Part shown: positions 48,715 to 59,647 of the stretch, piece after piece
How positions within the stretch are numbered: position 1 is the first letter of the stretch
Layout of the letters: each line of letters starts with the position of its first letter
DNA from: CAVVSQ01 sp963848825
GTDB taxonomy: Bacteria > Planctomycetota > Planctomycetia > Gemmatales > Gemmataceae
Reading direction: 5' to 3'
Assembly (NCBI GenBank): GCA_963848825.1
Contig: CAWKFA010000009.1
Location: 434,001 to 498,000 of the forward strand
Length of the DNA stretch: 64,000 nt
Program-made: the position numbers and the translations under genes
Notes under the pieces: generated by a model
The model's input: only the letters and a program-made list of their open reading frames with translations
Database searches by the model: none
Told to the model about the DNA's origin: nothing

Positions 48715-50155
48715 ATGGCCAATGATTTAATTGTCAGCGTTTCCGGAATTCGCGGGATCATTGGGAGCGGCTTATCGCCAGCGCCGGCCCTGGCATTTGC
48801 CGCGGCCCTGGGAACTTACCACCGCGGCGGCCGCGTTGTCCTGAGTCGAGACAGCAGGCCAAGCGGCCTGGTGTTACGGCATGCTGTCCTTGCGGGCCTC
48901 ATGGGCACAGGATGCGACGTTGTCGACCTGGGAATCGTCCCCACTCCCACCTGTGGCCTGGCGCTTACGCGCTGGGCGCCGCGGGGGGCATTCAGATCAC
49001 GGCCAGCCACAATCCCGCACCCTGGAACGGCCTCAAGCTGTTCGGCGCCGATGGCGCTGTTTTACCCGCGGCCAGGGGACTGGAAGTGAAAGCCATCTAT
49101 GACAGTGGTCAGTTTCAGCGGGTGCCCTGGGACAAGCTGGGCGGCCTAAGCGAGAAGGGTCAGGCGCCGGATTGGCACCGGGACACGGTCTTGCCGCTGA
49201 TAAACGTTGCCGCCATTCGCAGCCGGCGCTTTCGCGTACTTCTCGACGCCAACGGTGGCGCCGGTGGTCCTCTGAGCAAATCTTTGCTGACGTCCCTTGG
49301 CTGCGACGTATCCATGCAAGGCGGCGCTACCGACGGAAGCTTCGTGCACCCGCCCGAACCGTTGGCGGAAAACCTGCAAACCATTTTACCTCTCGTTCAG
49401 CGCGAAAAAGCCGACGTCGGGTTTGTTCTCGATCCCGACGCGGACCGCCTGGCGATCATCGATGAAAAGGGGTCCTACATTGGCGAAGAATTGACGCTGG
49501 CGCTCGCGGTCATGTGCCGTCTCCAACAAGAGCCGGGGCCCGTGGTAATCAACATGTCGACGTCACGCGTGGTGGAGGACCTCGCCAAAAACTTTGGGGT
49601 AGTGTGTTGGCGTTCGGCGGTGGGTGAGGCCAACGTCGTTGAAAAAATGCGGCTCGGTTGGCGCGGTAATAGGCGGCGAAGGCAATGGGGGCGTGATCGA
49701 CCCGAGAGTTGGCTGGGTGCGCGATCCCTTTATCGGCATGGGCATGGTGCTCGACCTGATGGCCAGGACCGGGAAAACATTGAGTGCCCTGGTGGCAGAG
49801 TTGCCAGCCTACGCCATTGTCAAAAATAAATACAGCGTCACCCGCGAACGCCTGCCCGAGGTCAATGCAGCTCTTGTCGACGCGCTGGCCTGACGCCGGA
49901 GTCAACCAGGACGACGGCCTACGACTCGATTGGCAAGATCGCTGGGTACATGTGCGTCCCAGCAATACCGAGCCGATTGTTCGCGTCATCGCGGAGGCGC
50001 CGCGTCGCGCCGACGCGGAAAAAATGTGCCGGGCGGTTGGAGAATTGCTCCAGAAACATGTGATCGGGTACGGCTGTTGTCGGTTTTTTGTAATTCCTAC
50101 CGTGAACCTTGTAAAATCTGCCAATCTCGGTGATCTGGGGAAGTTGCTCTTTTAA
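48715..50155 (+). CDS. Phosphoglucosamine/phosphohexomutase (GlmM-like), three frame breaks
   Basis: An alpha-D-phosphohexomutase of about 479 residues that moves phosphate between C1 and C6 of hexose phosphates. ATG 48715 opens MANDLIVSVSGIRGIIGSGL, with the SGIRG motif. The catalytic serine loop reads GIQITASHNPAPWNGLKLFG, the metal loop VLDPDADRLAIIDEKG, the sugar loop GGEGNGGVIDP, and the phosphate-binding loop VRPSNTEPIVRVIAEAP. Frame breaks are near 48970 (one base missing before LGAAGG), near 49655 (extra G, MRL should continue VGAVIGGEGNGG) and near 49888 (before PDAGVNQDDGLRLDW). The tail beyond LLQKHV (after about 50060) is unlike the family, so the true stop may be masked. The exact substrate is not settled. 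Confidence 0.88.
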
Positions 50156-50207
50156 TAGTGAGCCATCTTTTGTTATGGTCCCGCCCGGCCAAAGGAGGAC
50201 CCGTCTT

Positions 50208-50660
50208 ATGCGCAAGGATGCGCTCAAGGTTGCTGCCATTCTATTCGCTGCCATTCACTGGCTAGCCGCCACACCTGCCCGCCTCGGCGCCGGGTGAACG
50301 CCGGAAGGCTGCGGTCCAATGCCCGGACCTATGCCCATGTACGGCCGTGTGCCGTCGCCGACATACCCCATGCCGAATTATCAGGTGCCAACTTACCAGA
50401 TACCGACCCATGGCAGTCAACCCGCGCCCGGCAACTGGCAACCCGCGCCGACGCAGCGGATGCCCGTGATGGCGGCCATGGCGAACGTGACGCCTAGCCC
50501 GAAAGCCCTGCCGCGACCGACAATTCGCATGCAAGCACCCGAGACGCTGTTGCCCCGGCCCGTCAGGCCGCTGGTGCTGCCCAGTCCAGAGTCTTTGGGG
50601 ATAGTGCCTGTAACGCCTGCCATGAGGACCAATGAGGCGCAGGATTTAACGAGACGCTAA
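50208..50660 (+). CDS. Secreted proline-rich protein, frame disturbed after the signal peptide
   Basis: ATG 50208 stands nine bases after AAGGAGG, a strong ribosome site, and opens a signal peptide, MRKDALKVAAILFAAIHWLA. The same frame hits a TGA at 50295, then continues open from 50298 as a proline/methionine-rich sequence (MPGPMPMYGRVPSPTYPMPN, QPAPGNWQPAPTQRMP, VRPLVLPSPESLGIVPV). Two compensating indels near 50283 and 50303 would restore a continuous protein (via SAPGER and PEGCGP); a real stop is also possible. The mature part looks disordered. It resembles the proline/methionine-rich lipoprotein at 33.6 kb in style. Function is unknown. Confidence 0.6.
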
Positions 50661-50672
50661 GTTGTCGCCGAG

Positions 50673-53600
50673 TTACAGAAGATGTTTATGTTTCCGCAAG
50701 ACCCACTCGGATGTCAACAAACTGACGACCAACAAAAATACCAGCCAGTGGTTCCACAACAGCAACGGAGGCCGCGGATTGCTCAGGGACACGCGAAAAC
50801 CCGGTGGCAAGTCGGCCAGTAGCTTGTCCGCCGTTGCCAGGGTGTAAAAATGCCCCTGCGTGGCCTCGGCGGCCAGCGTCATCTCTTGTTGGTTCATGCC
50901 CAGTCGATCCAACTCACCGGGCGGCAGTTCAACCGTCGCGTCGGCGCTCGGTTTCTCTCCTTCTGGTTGTTGCTTGCTGACATCCGGGGTGGTGAGGCGA
51001 AAGCGATACTTCCCTTCACGTGAACGGCTTACCTGGCCTTCGAAGGTGCCAAAACTTCCCGGCAATTTTGCCAGGCTTAATGTTTGCACTTCCGGGTTAG
51101 CGGGCGCCCCGCCAGGGGGAACTGTCGGACGATACTCTATCGTAACTTTCACCTCATTCTTCGCCACTTCCTTGGTTTCGCCAGCGCCGGGCGCACTGCT
51201 ATCGGGAAAAGTCACCGTCACCTTGATCGGTTCACCCGCTCGATAGGGGGTTTGTCGATCCAACCGCAGATCGGTTTTATTGACACGGGATCGCGATAGG
51301 TAGCGGGTCGTCTGTATCCAGAAATTGTTGAAGCGGCTTTCGTTTTCACGGAAGCGCCAGCGCCATAGTTCGTCAACGCCGATGAACATACAACGGCCCG
51401 AGCCGACGAAATGCTGGACCACGAGCGGGTGGCGCCCGTCCTGATTGGCAATGCGTCCCAGGGCCTTCTCCGTGGGATGGACCGCCAACACCTCCGCCAA
51501 AGGTTTCAGCCGATAACCGGACGCCCACCAATAAAATGGCGCCAGCTCCTGCCAAATCTTCATGTTGTCGCCGTCGTTGGAATCGAATCGAAACATCGGA
51601 TGCAAGCGCCCGCTTGGCGTCAGTTCCATGCGGAACGGGCGTAGCCGTTCGACGGGCTCGGTGGGCGGCAGCTTGGAGATGGGCTCGATCGGCAGAATGT
51701 CCGCCAGGGGAGTGTCCTTGTAGCCATAGGGGGCGTAGCGTGGACCCGCAAGCATCAACAAACCGGTCCCGGCCTTGCCTGTTTTGCGTCCTTTGCCGTC
51801 TTCACCTCGGACAAAGTCGGCCAGCATTTTGAGCCGGTCTTTGAGCAGCGGATGACGGGGATCGGCATCGCCGAGGATGACCACGTCATATTGTTCCAGT
51901 TCCGCGCGCGTCGCCGGAAAATCAGCCAGAGCGCTTTTGTCCGTACGCGCGAAATCGGGGTCCGCCCCCAAGAGGAGGACCCGCAGGTCCACCGACTTGT
52001 TCTTTTTGGTATCCGGCGACTCGCGCTCCAGAAGACTTTTGATAAATCGATACTCGTAACGAGGCTGGCCTTCGATGTACAACACCTTCGTCAGCTTGGC
52101 GTCCAGGACGTCGATGGTTCGTTCTAGGCGTGGATTTCCCAGGTGCGTCGTTTTGTCGGTACGCTCGGCCTTGGGGGTCTCCAATTCGACAATAAAAAGC
52201 TTGCGCCCCACCTCCGCGGGTTGATAGCGCAGGCGAACCTTGACATCTTTCCCCGACGAATCCACCTTCACCTGTTCGCGAGCCAGCTCTTTTTCCTTGC
52301 CGTCCTTTTCTTTCACCTTGAGCACTACCGGTACGGTCAAATCCTTGAATCCCTTGCCGGCAACACGTGCCTCGAAGATAACGCGGTCGTTTACGAAGAC
52401 GGTATCTTCCACCTGGAGACTGTGAAGCTTGAGATCGCGCATTTCGTGGTCGTCGCCAACACCGACAAAATACAAAGGCACGCCTTTTTGCGCGGCGTAG
52501 TCTGCTGCCTGCTGAATGTTTTCATCCTTGGTGGTGACGCCGTCGGTGAACATGATAACGCCGGCCAGCGACGAGCCCCGATAGTGATCGATCACCTGGC
52601 GCAAGGCCGTCCCCAGCCGGCTATCGCGCCCTTCAGCCTCGAGCCTGGCCACCGCTTTTTGCGCCCTTTCCAGTAGCCTGGGGTCGGTTTTGTCGGTCAC
52701 CTCGCCTGCCATGCCAGCGCTATCCGTTAACTTCACGGCCCGGCCTTCCGGGTCCAGGTGGTAAATATGGATTTTGATGCGACGTTCATTCACCAGATTG
52801 CTGAGCCAATCATGACCTGGCTGGGAAAGGAGTGCCTGGACGAGCTGCAGGCGCGACGGATGCCAGGCAGCGGAATTAAGCGTGGCCAGCTGATTTTGCC
52901 AGTAGTGCAAGCGGGCGGTGAGCAGTTCGAGTTCCGGCAGGCGCTGGGCCTCCTCATCCCCCGGTTTCGATTTGGCGGCAATCTCGAGCTCAAGCGCCCG
53001 CACGCGCTCGGGCAACGTTTCCAGAAGGACCTTCTTGGTGCCTTCGCCGAGCTCGACCGCTCGCTCCCGCACCTTGTCGTCCTGGAAGGCATCAGGCTCG
53101 CCCATGCTGCGCGAGTCATCGACGAGCAGGACAAGGTCGGGCCACCCCTGGCGGTCAAATCGTAGTTGCAGCTGAGGCAAGAGCACGGCGACCATCAGCA
53201 AGATAAGGAAGATGCGCAAGGCGCCCATCAGCATCTTGTAGGCGGGATGAATCGTCGGCGCTTCCGCGCGGTAGGTGAAGAAAATCAATACCAGGGAGCC
53301 GATAACGAGGAGCGCGGCGAGCCAGGTTTCATCGGCGAAAGCAGGCAGCCATTGCTGGCGTTCCAGATCCCAGCGCGTGTTTTCCCCGGCGGGTGGCGGC
53401 GGCACATCCAGCGCTCGCTCTGTCCAGCTCCTGACCGATTCCGGCATGAACCCAAGAAAATCCCCGGTGCGCGCCGCATGAATCAAGATCCAGGCACCTG
53501 CGACGAAGGTCAGACAAATGACGATGGCGATGGCGACCGGCCAGGCGCGGCCGCGCCCCGTCTCCGCGTTCGATCCTCCCACCGCGCTATAGTGGCCAAA

Positions 53601-53972
53601 GCGATAGGCCAGGAGGACTTCGGCGAGGATGAGCAGTAGGGCCAATACTAGAGCGCCGTGTGCCAACAGGGGACCCACCGGTCCACGCTCCAGCGGCAGC
53701 GTCTCGTTGCCAGCTCCCACCACCGTGTAGTTCGCCTGGCCAGGATCCTTGACGACCTGGAGCTCCCAGCCAGGATATGCTTTCTCTAACAGCGATTTAT
53801 CGATGCGGCTGAGGTCGCTTTCGCTACCGCCTTGATCCGGCCTGATCATGGGCACGTTGACGGCGAAGAGATATTCGCGCGGCTCGGAGCCGACCGTGAC
53901 CTTGTATATGCCACTCAGGTCGGTGTCGCCAAAACGAAAAACGGCGAGATCTTCGATGCCCTGCGTGCGCAC
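50673..53972 (-). CDS. VWA/glutamine-amidotransferase-like membrane protein (distal half of the BatA fusion)
   Basis: A frame of 1,099 codons with no stop. It starts inside the preceding BatA-type protein: the first 135 residues end in a membrane segment (LLAHGALVLALLLILAEVLL) and belong with it. Then come three membrane segments (VAIAIVICLTFVAGAWILI, LAALLVIGSLVLIFFTY, ALRIFLILLMVAVLLPQL) and a VWA domain with the MIDAS motif LLVDDSRSMGE and VIMFTDGVTTKDEN. Ig-like stalk repeats follow (FEARVAGKGFKDLTVPVVLK). The next domain is class I glutamine-amidotransferase-like (VLYIEGQPRYEYRFIKSLLE, YDVVILGD, LLMLAGPRY) without a clear catalytic Cys-His pair. A final membrane anchor sits at WNHWLVFLLVVSLLTSEWVL. 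It is the last gene of the MoxR cluster. Confidence 0.82.
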   Translation of the reverse strand: MRTQGIEDLAVFRFGDTDLSGIYKVTVGSEPREYLFAVNVPMIRPDQGGSESDLSRIDKSLLEKAYPGWELQVVKDPGQANYTVVGAGNETLPLERGPVGPLLAHGALVLALLLILAEVLLAYRFGHYSAVGGSNAETGRGRAWPVAIAIVICLTFVAGAWILIHAARTGDFLGFMPESVRSWTERALDVPPPPAGENTRWDLERQQWLPAFADETWLAALLVIGSLVLIFFTYRAEAPTIHPAYKMLMGALRIFLILLMVAVLLPQLQLRFDRQGWPDLVLLVDDSRSMGEPDAFQDDKVRERAVELGEGTKKVLLETLPERVRALELEIAAKSKPGDEEAQRLPELELLTARLHYWQNQLATLNSAAWHPSRLQLVQALLSQPGHDWLSNLVNERRIKIHIYHLDPEGRAVKLTDSAGMAGEVTDKTDPRLLERAQKAVARLEAEGRDSRLGTALRQVIDHYRGSSLAGVIMFTDGVTTKDENIQQAADYAAQKGVPLYFVGVGDDHEMRDLKLHSLQVEDTVFVNDRVIFEARVAGKGFKDLTVPVVLKVKEKDGKEKELAREQVKVDSSGKDVKVRLRYQPAEVGRKLFIVELETPKAERTDKTTHLGNPRLERTIDVLDAKLTKVLYIEGQPRYEYRFIKSLLERESPDTKKNKSVDLRVLLLGADPDFARTDKSALADFPATRAELEQYDVVILGDADPRHPLLKDRLKMLADFVRGEDGKGRKTGKAGTGLLMLAGPRYAPYGYKDTPLADILPIEPISKLPPTEPVERLRPFRMELTPSGRLHPMFRFDSNDGDNMKIWQELAPFYWWASGYRLKPLAEVLAVHPTEKALGRIANQDGRHPLVVQHFVGSGRCMFIGVDELWRWRFRENESRFNNFWIQTTRYLSRSRVNKTDLRLDRQTPYRAGEPIKVTVTFPDSSAPGAGETKEVAKNEVKVTIEYRPTVPPGGAPANPEVQTLSLAKLPGSFGTFEGQVSRSREGKYRFRLTTPDVSKQQPEGEKPSADATVELPPGELDRLGMNQQEMTLAAEATQGHFYTLATADKLLADLPPGFRVSLSNPRPPLLLWNHWLVFLLVVSLLTSEWVLRKHKHLL

Positions 53973-56075
53973 TTTGCGGGCGCGCCGGCGGCGGCCGGCA
54001 GATAGACGGTGGCGTCCACTTCATTGCCAGAGGCGGGAAAATACTCCTCCAGAGGCTGGCCGACGAGACCGGCATGTTCGCGCAATCGGCCTGAGGCGGC
54101 CACGCGCGTCGTCTCCTGCATCATGGCGCCGAAACTTGGCGAGCCGGGCCAACTGTTCCAGTCCATGTTGAGAGTGGAGGTGAAAAGCAGTACCTTCCCG
54201 CGATAGCGCGCCGGCGTCACGGCCTGGCGTCTGCCACCCTCAGCGCGCGCCGGGGCGGCCGGCTCCCTGGCCAGAGGCGGGTTCCATTCGATCAGCGCGG
54301 GATTGTCATTGGCGAGGGTTTTGTCGAAGGCTGTTTTAACTTGAGCATCCAGTTCCGGCATGAAGGTCAAGATCGTCCGAATTCTTGGATCATTGCCGAC
54401 CTTCACCTGAAGGTACTGGCGAAACCGGCCCGATCGCAAGCTGATGCGGTCGTCATCGTCGGCGAAGGCCTTCAGCGGCGCTTCGAGAAACTGATCTTCC
54501 TGGGCGTTTAGCGTGAAATGGTGATCGGCGGGCGCCTGAATTCTTTTGCTCAGACTGGCCGGCAGCAGGCCGGTGTCATTTTTGTTGAGAAGGCGATTGT
54601 AGCTATCGAGGTTTTCCGCCGCCCGATCTCCGAAGGAGAAGACGAGGCCGCCGCCGCGGCGGAGTTGACCCTCCAGGCGGCGTAATTCACCAGACGCAAA
54701 CTGCGGCACATCGCAGAGGAAGATGCAGTCGTATCCGGCCAGTTCCGTCTCGCTGATATCGACAAACTGGGCCGCGTAATCACTTTGGGTCGTAGCGGCG
54801 CGAACTTGGGTTCCTGACCGGGCGGAAACGGATTCAGTGCGAGCTTGAGGTACTCGGTCGCGCGGTCATAGGGATCGGCCGCGGGCTTGCCATTTACCAG
54901 CAGCACCGGAATAGTGTCCTTGACCGTGATGATCACCGCGCGTGCATCGTCGGGTTCCAGGGCGTCGTCGTTTTGTTTGACGAGCTTGACTTCGAGCGCA
55001 TAGGTGCCCGTGCGCTGAAATTGTGGAGAAAATAGACCGTGCCGCTTTCATTGGCGGCCAACGGATTAAGAGGCTTGGCATCGACGGTACGCATCGCGAA
55101 GGGGGAATCGGTCGCGTTTTCGCGTGCACGGCCGGCCAACAATTCGATGCGCACGCCGGCTTGCGCCTCTTGACTGAAATTCTTCACGGTGGCCCAAATC
55201 TTGGCCGTGCTCCCCGTCGTGACAAAAGCGTCATCCAGGTGCACGTCCGTGACGGCCAGGTTCTTCGCATCTTCGTGTCCAACGTCCACGAAAATGGTGC
55301 GCGCCCCCTTGTTGATCTCGAGATGAACCGGCCTTTCTTTGTTGTCGGTCGAATCGTTCGGGCCGGTTCCTGGCCGTCGGCTTAACTCTTGCGCGGCGAC
55401 GTTGTACCAGGTGGCTTTTTGCATGTCCGTGAAGAAATAGACGTTCTGCGTTGGAAAGCGGCCGCTGCCATCCGCCACCTTGGCTGCCACCATGGAAAGT
55501 GTCGTCGAAACAGCGGCATTGCCGTGACTGGCCTGGGCCTGTTCCACCTCGCGCATGACTTTGCGGAAATCATGCGACACGGCCGCAACTATCCAAACGG
55601 GTTGGTCCTTCATCAGCAAGACGCTAAAACCGTCCCCCGCCGGCGCATTTTTGATTTTGTCCAGGGCCATTTGTCGCGCCCGGTCGAACAACGTTTTGCC
55701 GTCATCGGCCACATTCATGCTCAGCGAACCATCCAGCACCAGAATATGGTGCGTCCGACCGCCGCGCACGGCCTGAACGCCCGAGCCGTCGGGCCAAAAA
55801 TAGGCCCAGACGTTTTCCGCCCAGGGCATCACGGAAGCCATGGCAAACACGATCAGCGCAATGATAACGGTGCGGACGATGAGCAGAATTAGTTGTTCGA
55901 GCCGCATGCGGCGGGTGTTTTGTTTCTGTGCCGCCAGCAGAAAACGCATGGCCGCCCAGGTGACCACCTTGAACCGTCGTCGATTGAGCAAATGAATGAT
56001 GAGGGGGACCGAGATGGCGCCGGCGCCAGCCAGCAATGTCGTTTCCCACAGGCCGAAGAAGGCGAATAAAGTCAT
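53973..56075 (-). CDS. BatA-domain/VWA protein (proximal half), frame breaks
   Basis: About 700 residues in three segments. The BatA N-terminal domain reads FGLWETTLLAGAGAISVPLI, IHLLNRRRFKVVTWAAMRFL, and LEQLILLIVRTVIIALIVF, two membrane helices. A VWA domain follows with ILVLDGSLSMN in place of the usual DxSxS and VYFFTDMQKATW. Then come adhesin-like stalk segments and an amidotransferase-like part (FVDISETELAGYDCIFLCD, GGGLVFSFGDRAAENLD). Frame breaks are near 55023 (HNF should continue QRTGTYALEV), near 54810 (before ATTQSDYAAQ) and near 53974 (PAK should continue VRTQGIEDLAVF, entering the 50673-53972 frame). The distal frame thus continues this polypeptide directly. Confidence 0.8.
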
Positions 56076-56199
56076 GAATCGAGTCCGCTAACCGCGCTCC
56101 CAACTACTAAAGGACGATCTCCCTTATTCTTCCTGAGGATCGCGAACGAGAAAAGGGTACTTTGCTGAAACCTCGCAGCCCCATAGGTCCCGGAGTCAC

Positions 56200-57101
56200 T
56201 CATCGGGAACGGGTCGACCGATGCGCCAGGTAGCTCGACAGCGCGACATTGAGTGGCGTGTCGGTAGACATCGGCACATAATCAATGTTTTGATCGCGGC
56301 AGCCGCGTTTGAGGACTTTGACGAAGGACTCGAACTGATCGAGATAGCCCGCGCCAACGACCTCGGGTCGGTCATCAAGTCGGGATATTGTTCCAGCCCG
56401 CGAAACAGTGTCGCCTCCTGAAAGGGGAAAGTCAGCTCCGCCTTGTCGAGAATGTGCCAGAGAATGACCTCGTGGCGTTTGTGCCGTAAGTGCTTGAAAC
56501 CGGCGAGAATGTCGGGCACCTCATCGAACATGTCGCTTAGGAGAAAGATCAGGCCACGGCGGTTGACCCGCTCGGCCAGGTCATGGAACAAGGGGGCCAT
56601 GTGCGTCTTTTCGCGCCCCGGTCCCTGGTTCATGCATTTGACCATCTCCTTCAGTTGCGAGGGCTGGCTCGACGGTTTCAGGAACGTGCGCACCTGGGAA
56701 TCAAATGTCACGAAGCCGACGCTGTCCGCCTGGTGCAGCACCAGGTACGCCAGGGCGGCGGCGGCCATTGAAGCATAATCGTATTTGGTCATCCCCGCCA
56801 CCGAGCCATAGTGCATCGACTCGCTGACATCCAGCAGGATCCAGCAAATGAGGTTGGTCTCCTCCTCATACTGCTTGAGAAAAAACTTGCCCGTCCGCCC
56901 GTAGACTTTCCAGTCGATATGCTTGATGTCGTCGCCCGGCACATATTCGCGATGTTGCGCGAATTCCACCGAAAAGCCATGGTAAGGGCTTTTGTGCATG
57001 CCCGACAGGTAACCCTCGACGACAAGCCGCGCCTGCAATTCCAGGCCCCGCACCTTGGCCAGCGTCAGGGGATCGAGATAACGGTTGGGATTTTCGCTCA
57101 T
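56200..57101 (-). CDS. DUF58 (VWA-like) protein, one frame break
   Basis: About 300 residues, the usual DUF58 partner of MoxR ATPases. ATG 57101 starts MSENPNRYLDPLTLAKVRGL. Core motifs are VVEGYLSGMHKSPYHGFSVE, YVPGDDIKHIDWKVYGR, FFLKQYEEETNLICWILLDV followed by SESM, the VWA-like metal site, and FLLSDMFDEVPDILAGF. The frame breaks near 56362, after TDPRS; the other frame gives GYLDQFESFVKVLKRGC and QNIDYVPMSTDTPLNVAL, as expected for the C-terminus, and stops at 56200 (the uncorrected frame stops at 56196). It is soluble and cytoplasmic. It lies 28 bases after moxR. Confidence 0.9.
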
Positions 57102-57129
57102 GGCACTGGTTTCGGAAGGCTCAGCAGGT

Positions 57130-58338
<1,209 letters not shown>

Positions 58339-58510
58339 GGAGCTCGCTCAACGTAGACAATCTCATTCCCGCTCGGAGCTGGTGCACGGTAGGCGCCAGT
58401 TTGACGACCCGCCGTTTCTCACTTGCTATCCTACGCATTCTACCGGATTTTCGCGCCGAGGTCACCGGCAAAGAATTGTCCACAACCAAACAGGTGCCGC
58501 CAGATGGGCA

Positions 58511-58560
58511 AGAAAGAAAAGAAAAAGCTCCGCGCCGGACAATAGGCCGGGGCGGAGCTT
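58511..58560 (-). terminator. Rho-independent terminator after groES
   Basis: The arms AAGCTCCGC (58525-58533) and GCGGAGCTT (58552-58560), extended by inner CCGG/CCGG pairing, form a long GC-rich stem. On the minus strand it is followed by TTTTTCTTTTCTTTC. It lies 22 bases beyond the groES stop. Confidence 0.9.
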
Positions 58561-58582
58561 GATGATGCGTCGCACATGAACT

Positions 58583-58870
58583 TTAGTCGACGACCGCGAG
58601 AATATCATCCTCGGACATGATGAGGTATTCTTCGTTATCAACGGTCACTTCGTTGCCGGCATAGGAGGTGAATAGCACCTTATCCCCTTCCTTGACCTGA
58701 AAGCTGGCGCGTTTGCCATTGTCGAGCAATTTGCCATCGCCGAGACTCAACACCTTGCCCTGGCGGGGCTTTTCCTTGGCGGAGTCTGGGAGGACGATAC
58801 CGCCCGCGGTCCTTTCCTCGGCCTCGAGCCGTTTGACCACAATTTTGTCGTTCAGGGGTACTACTTTCAT
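58583..58870 (-). CDS. groES: Co-chaperonin GroES
   Basis: A 95-residue GroES, the heptameric lid of the GroEL chaperonin. Typical features are MKVVPLNDKIVVKRLEAEE, the mobile loop ERTAGGIVLPDSAKEKPRQG with the GGIVLP hydrophobic tripeptide for GroEL contact, GKVLSLGDG, VKEGDKVLFTSYAGNEV, and EEYLIMSEDDILAVV. An AAGGA site precedes ATG 58870. No groEL follows; a strong terminator comes 22 bases after the stop, so this is a stand-alone groES. It is 24 bases from the response-regulator gene upstream, and the two share a direction. Confidence 0.95.
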   Translation of the reverse strand: MKVVPLNDKIVVKRLEAEERTAGGIVLPDSAKEKPRQGKVLSLGDGKLLDNGKRASFQVKEGDKVLFTSYAGNEVTVDNEEYLIMSEDDILAVVD

Positions 58871-58894
58871 GACAGAAGTCCTTTTGTTAAAAAA

Positions 58895-59317
58895 TCACTC
58901 GTGTTGATCCTGCTCTTTGTGAAGCAGGGTGCCATAAGCCTTCATGAGCGCCCGCACAACAGTATATAGAAGAACGTTCTTGCTGACCGGTTTGGGGATC
59001 ACGCTATAGGCCCTCACCGTGAAGGCCTGCCGAATCAAATCATCGTTGGCGTTCGCCGTCACCAGAATGCACGGCAAGCCCGCATTAATTTGATGGACGA
59101 GTTGCACCGTTTCCAGTCCTGTCATCCGGGGCATATGCACGTCCAGAAGCGCGAGATGAACCCTTTCTTCCCGAACAATATCGATGGCCTCTTCGCCACA
59201 AGACGCCAGCAGCGTCCGATAGCCTTCGGGCTCAACAATGTCGCGCAGCGCTTCGCGACTGCCGCTATCGTCATCCGTGATCAGGATCGAAAATGTTTTA
59301 TGAGTAACGGTTCCCAT
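58895..59317 (-). CDS. Single-domain response regulator (REC only)
   Basis: A 140-residue protein made of one receiver domain without output domain. The conserved acidic pair is in SILITDDDSGSREAL, the phospho-acceptor is Asp59 in LALLDVHMPRMTGLE, the threonine is in CILVTANAN, and the lysine is in VIPKPVSKN. The extra C-terminal helix ends acidic and histidine-bearing. It probably acts as a phosphorelay or adaptor. Its kinase is not adjacent. The gene lies 24 bases upstream of groES in the same direction, and a common transcript would couple signalling to chaperone expression. Confidence 0.92.
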   Translation of the reverse strand: MGTVTHKTFSILITDDDSGSREALRDIVEPEGYRTLLASCGEEAIDIVREERVHLALLDVHMPRMTGLETVQLVHQINAGLPCILVTANANDDLIRQAFTVRAYSVIPKPVSKNVLLYTVVRALMKAYGTLLHKEQDQHE

Positions 59318-59647
59318 GCCGCTAACCTCAGTCGTTCCGAAGTAGGTGCGGCATCGCCGGAGAGCATGCTAACTACCGGCGTATGCCCTTGTTGGGTTTG
59401 CAAATCCTGTACCGCCTCTCGGCGGCAGGCGCGGCAAGGAATATAAATCCTTGCAGAGGAATAGCATAGGACATAAAGGAGCCTGGCGCCAAGTCCAAGA
59501 TGAACCTGATTTCCTGCCAAACAAATACCCTGGCTCTGCCAAATTGACGTCCGCGAAGAGCTTAAACGCCCGTCTGGAACGCATTTTGTAGGGCCAATGC
59601 GCTGGAGTTAGTTCAGAAAATGGCTGAAAAAAGCACCAACTCAAGAG
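59318..59647. other. Spacer upstream of the response regulator
   Basis: No gene is seen. A small perfect hairpin, CAAGGA (59435-59440) with TCCTTG (59448-59453) around ATATAAA, lies about 120 bases upstream of the response regulator start; it could be a protein-binding dyad or part of the leader. The stretch probably contains the promoter of the response regulator/groES transcript. Confidence 0.35.
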
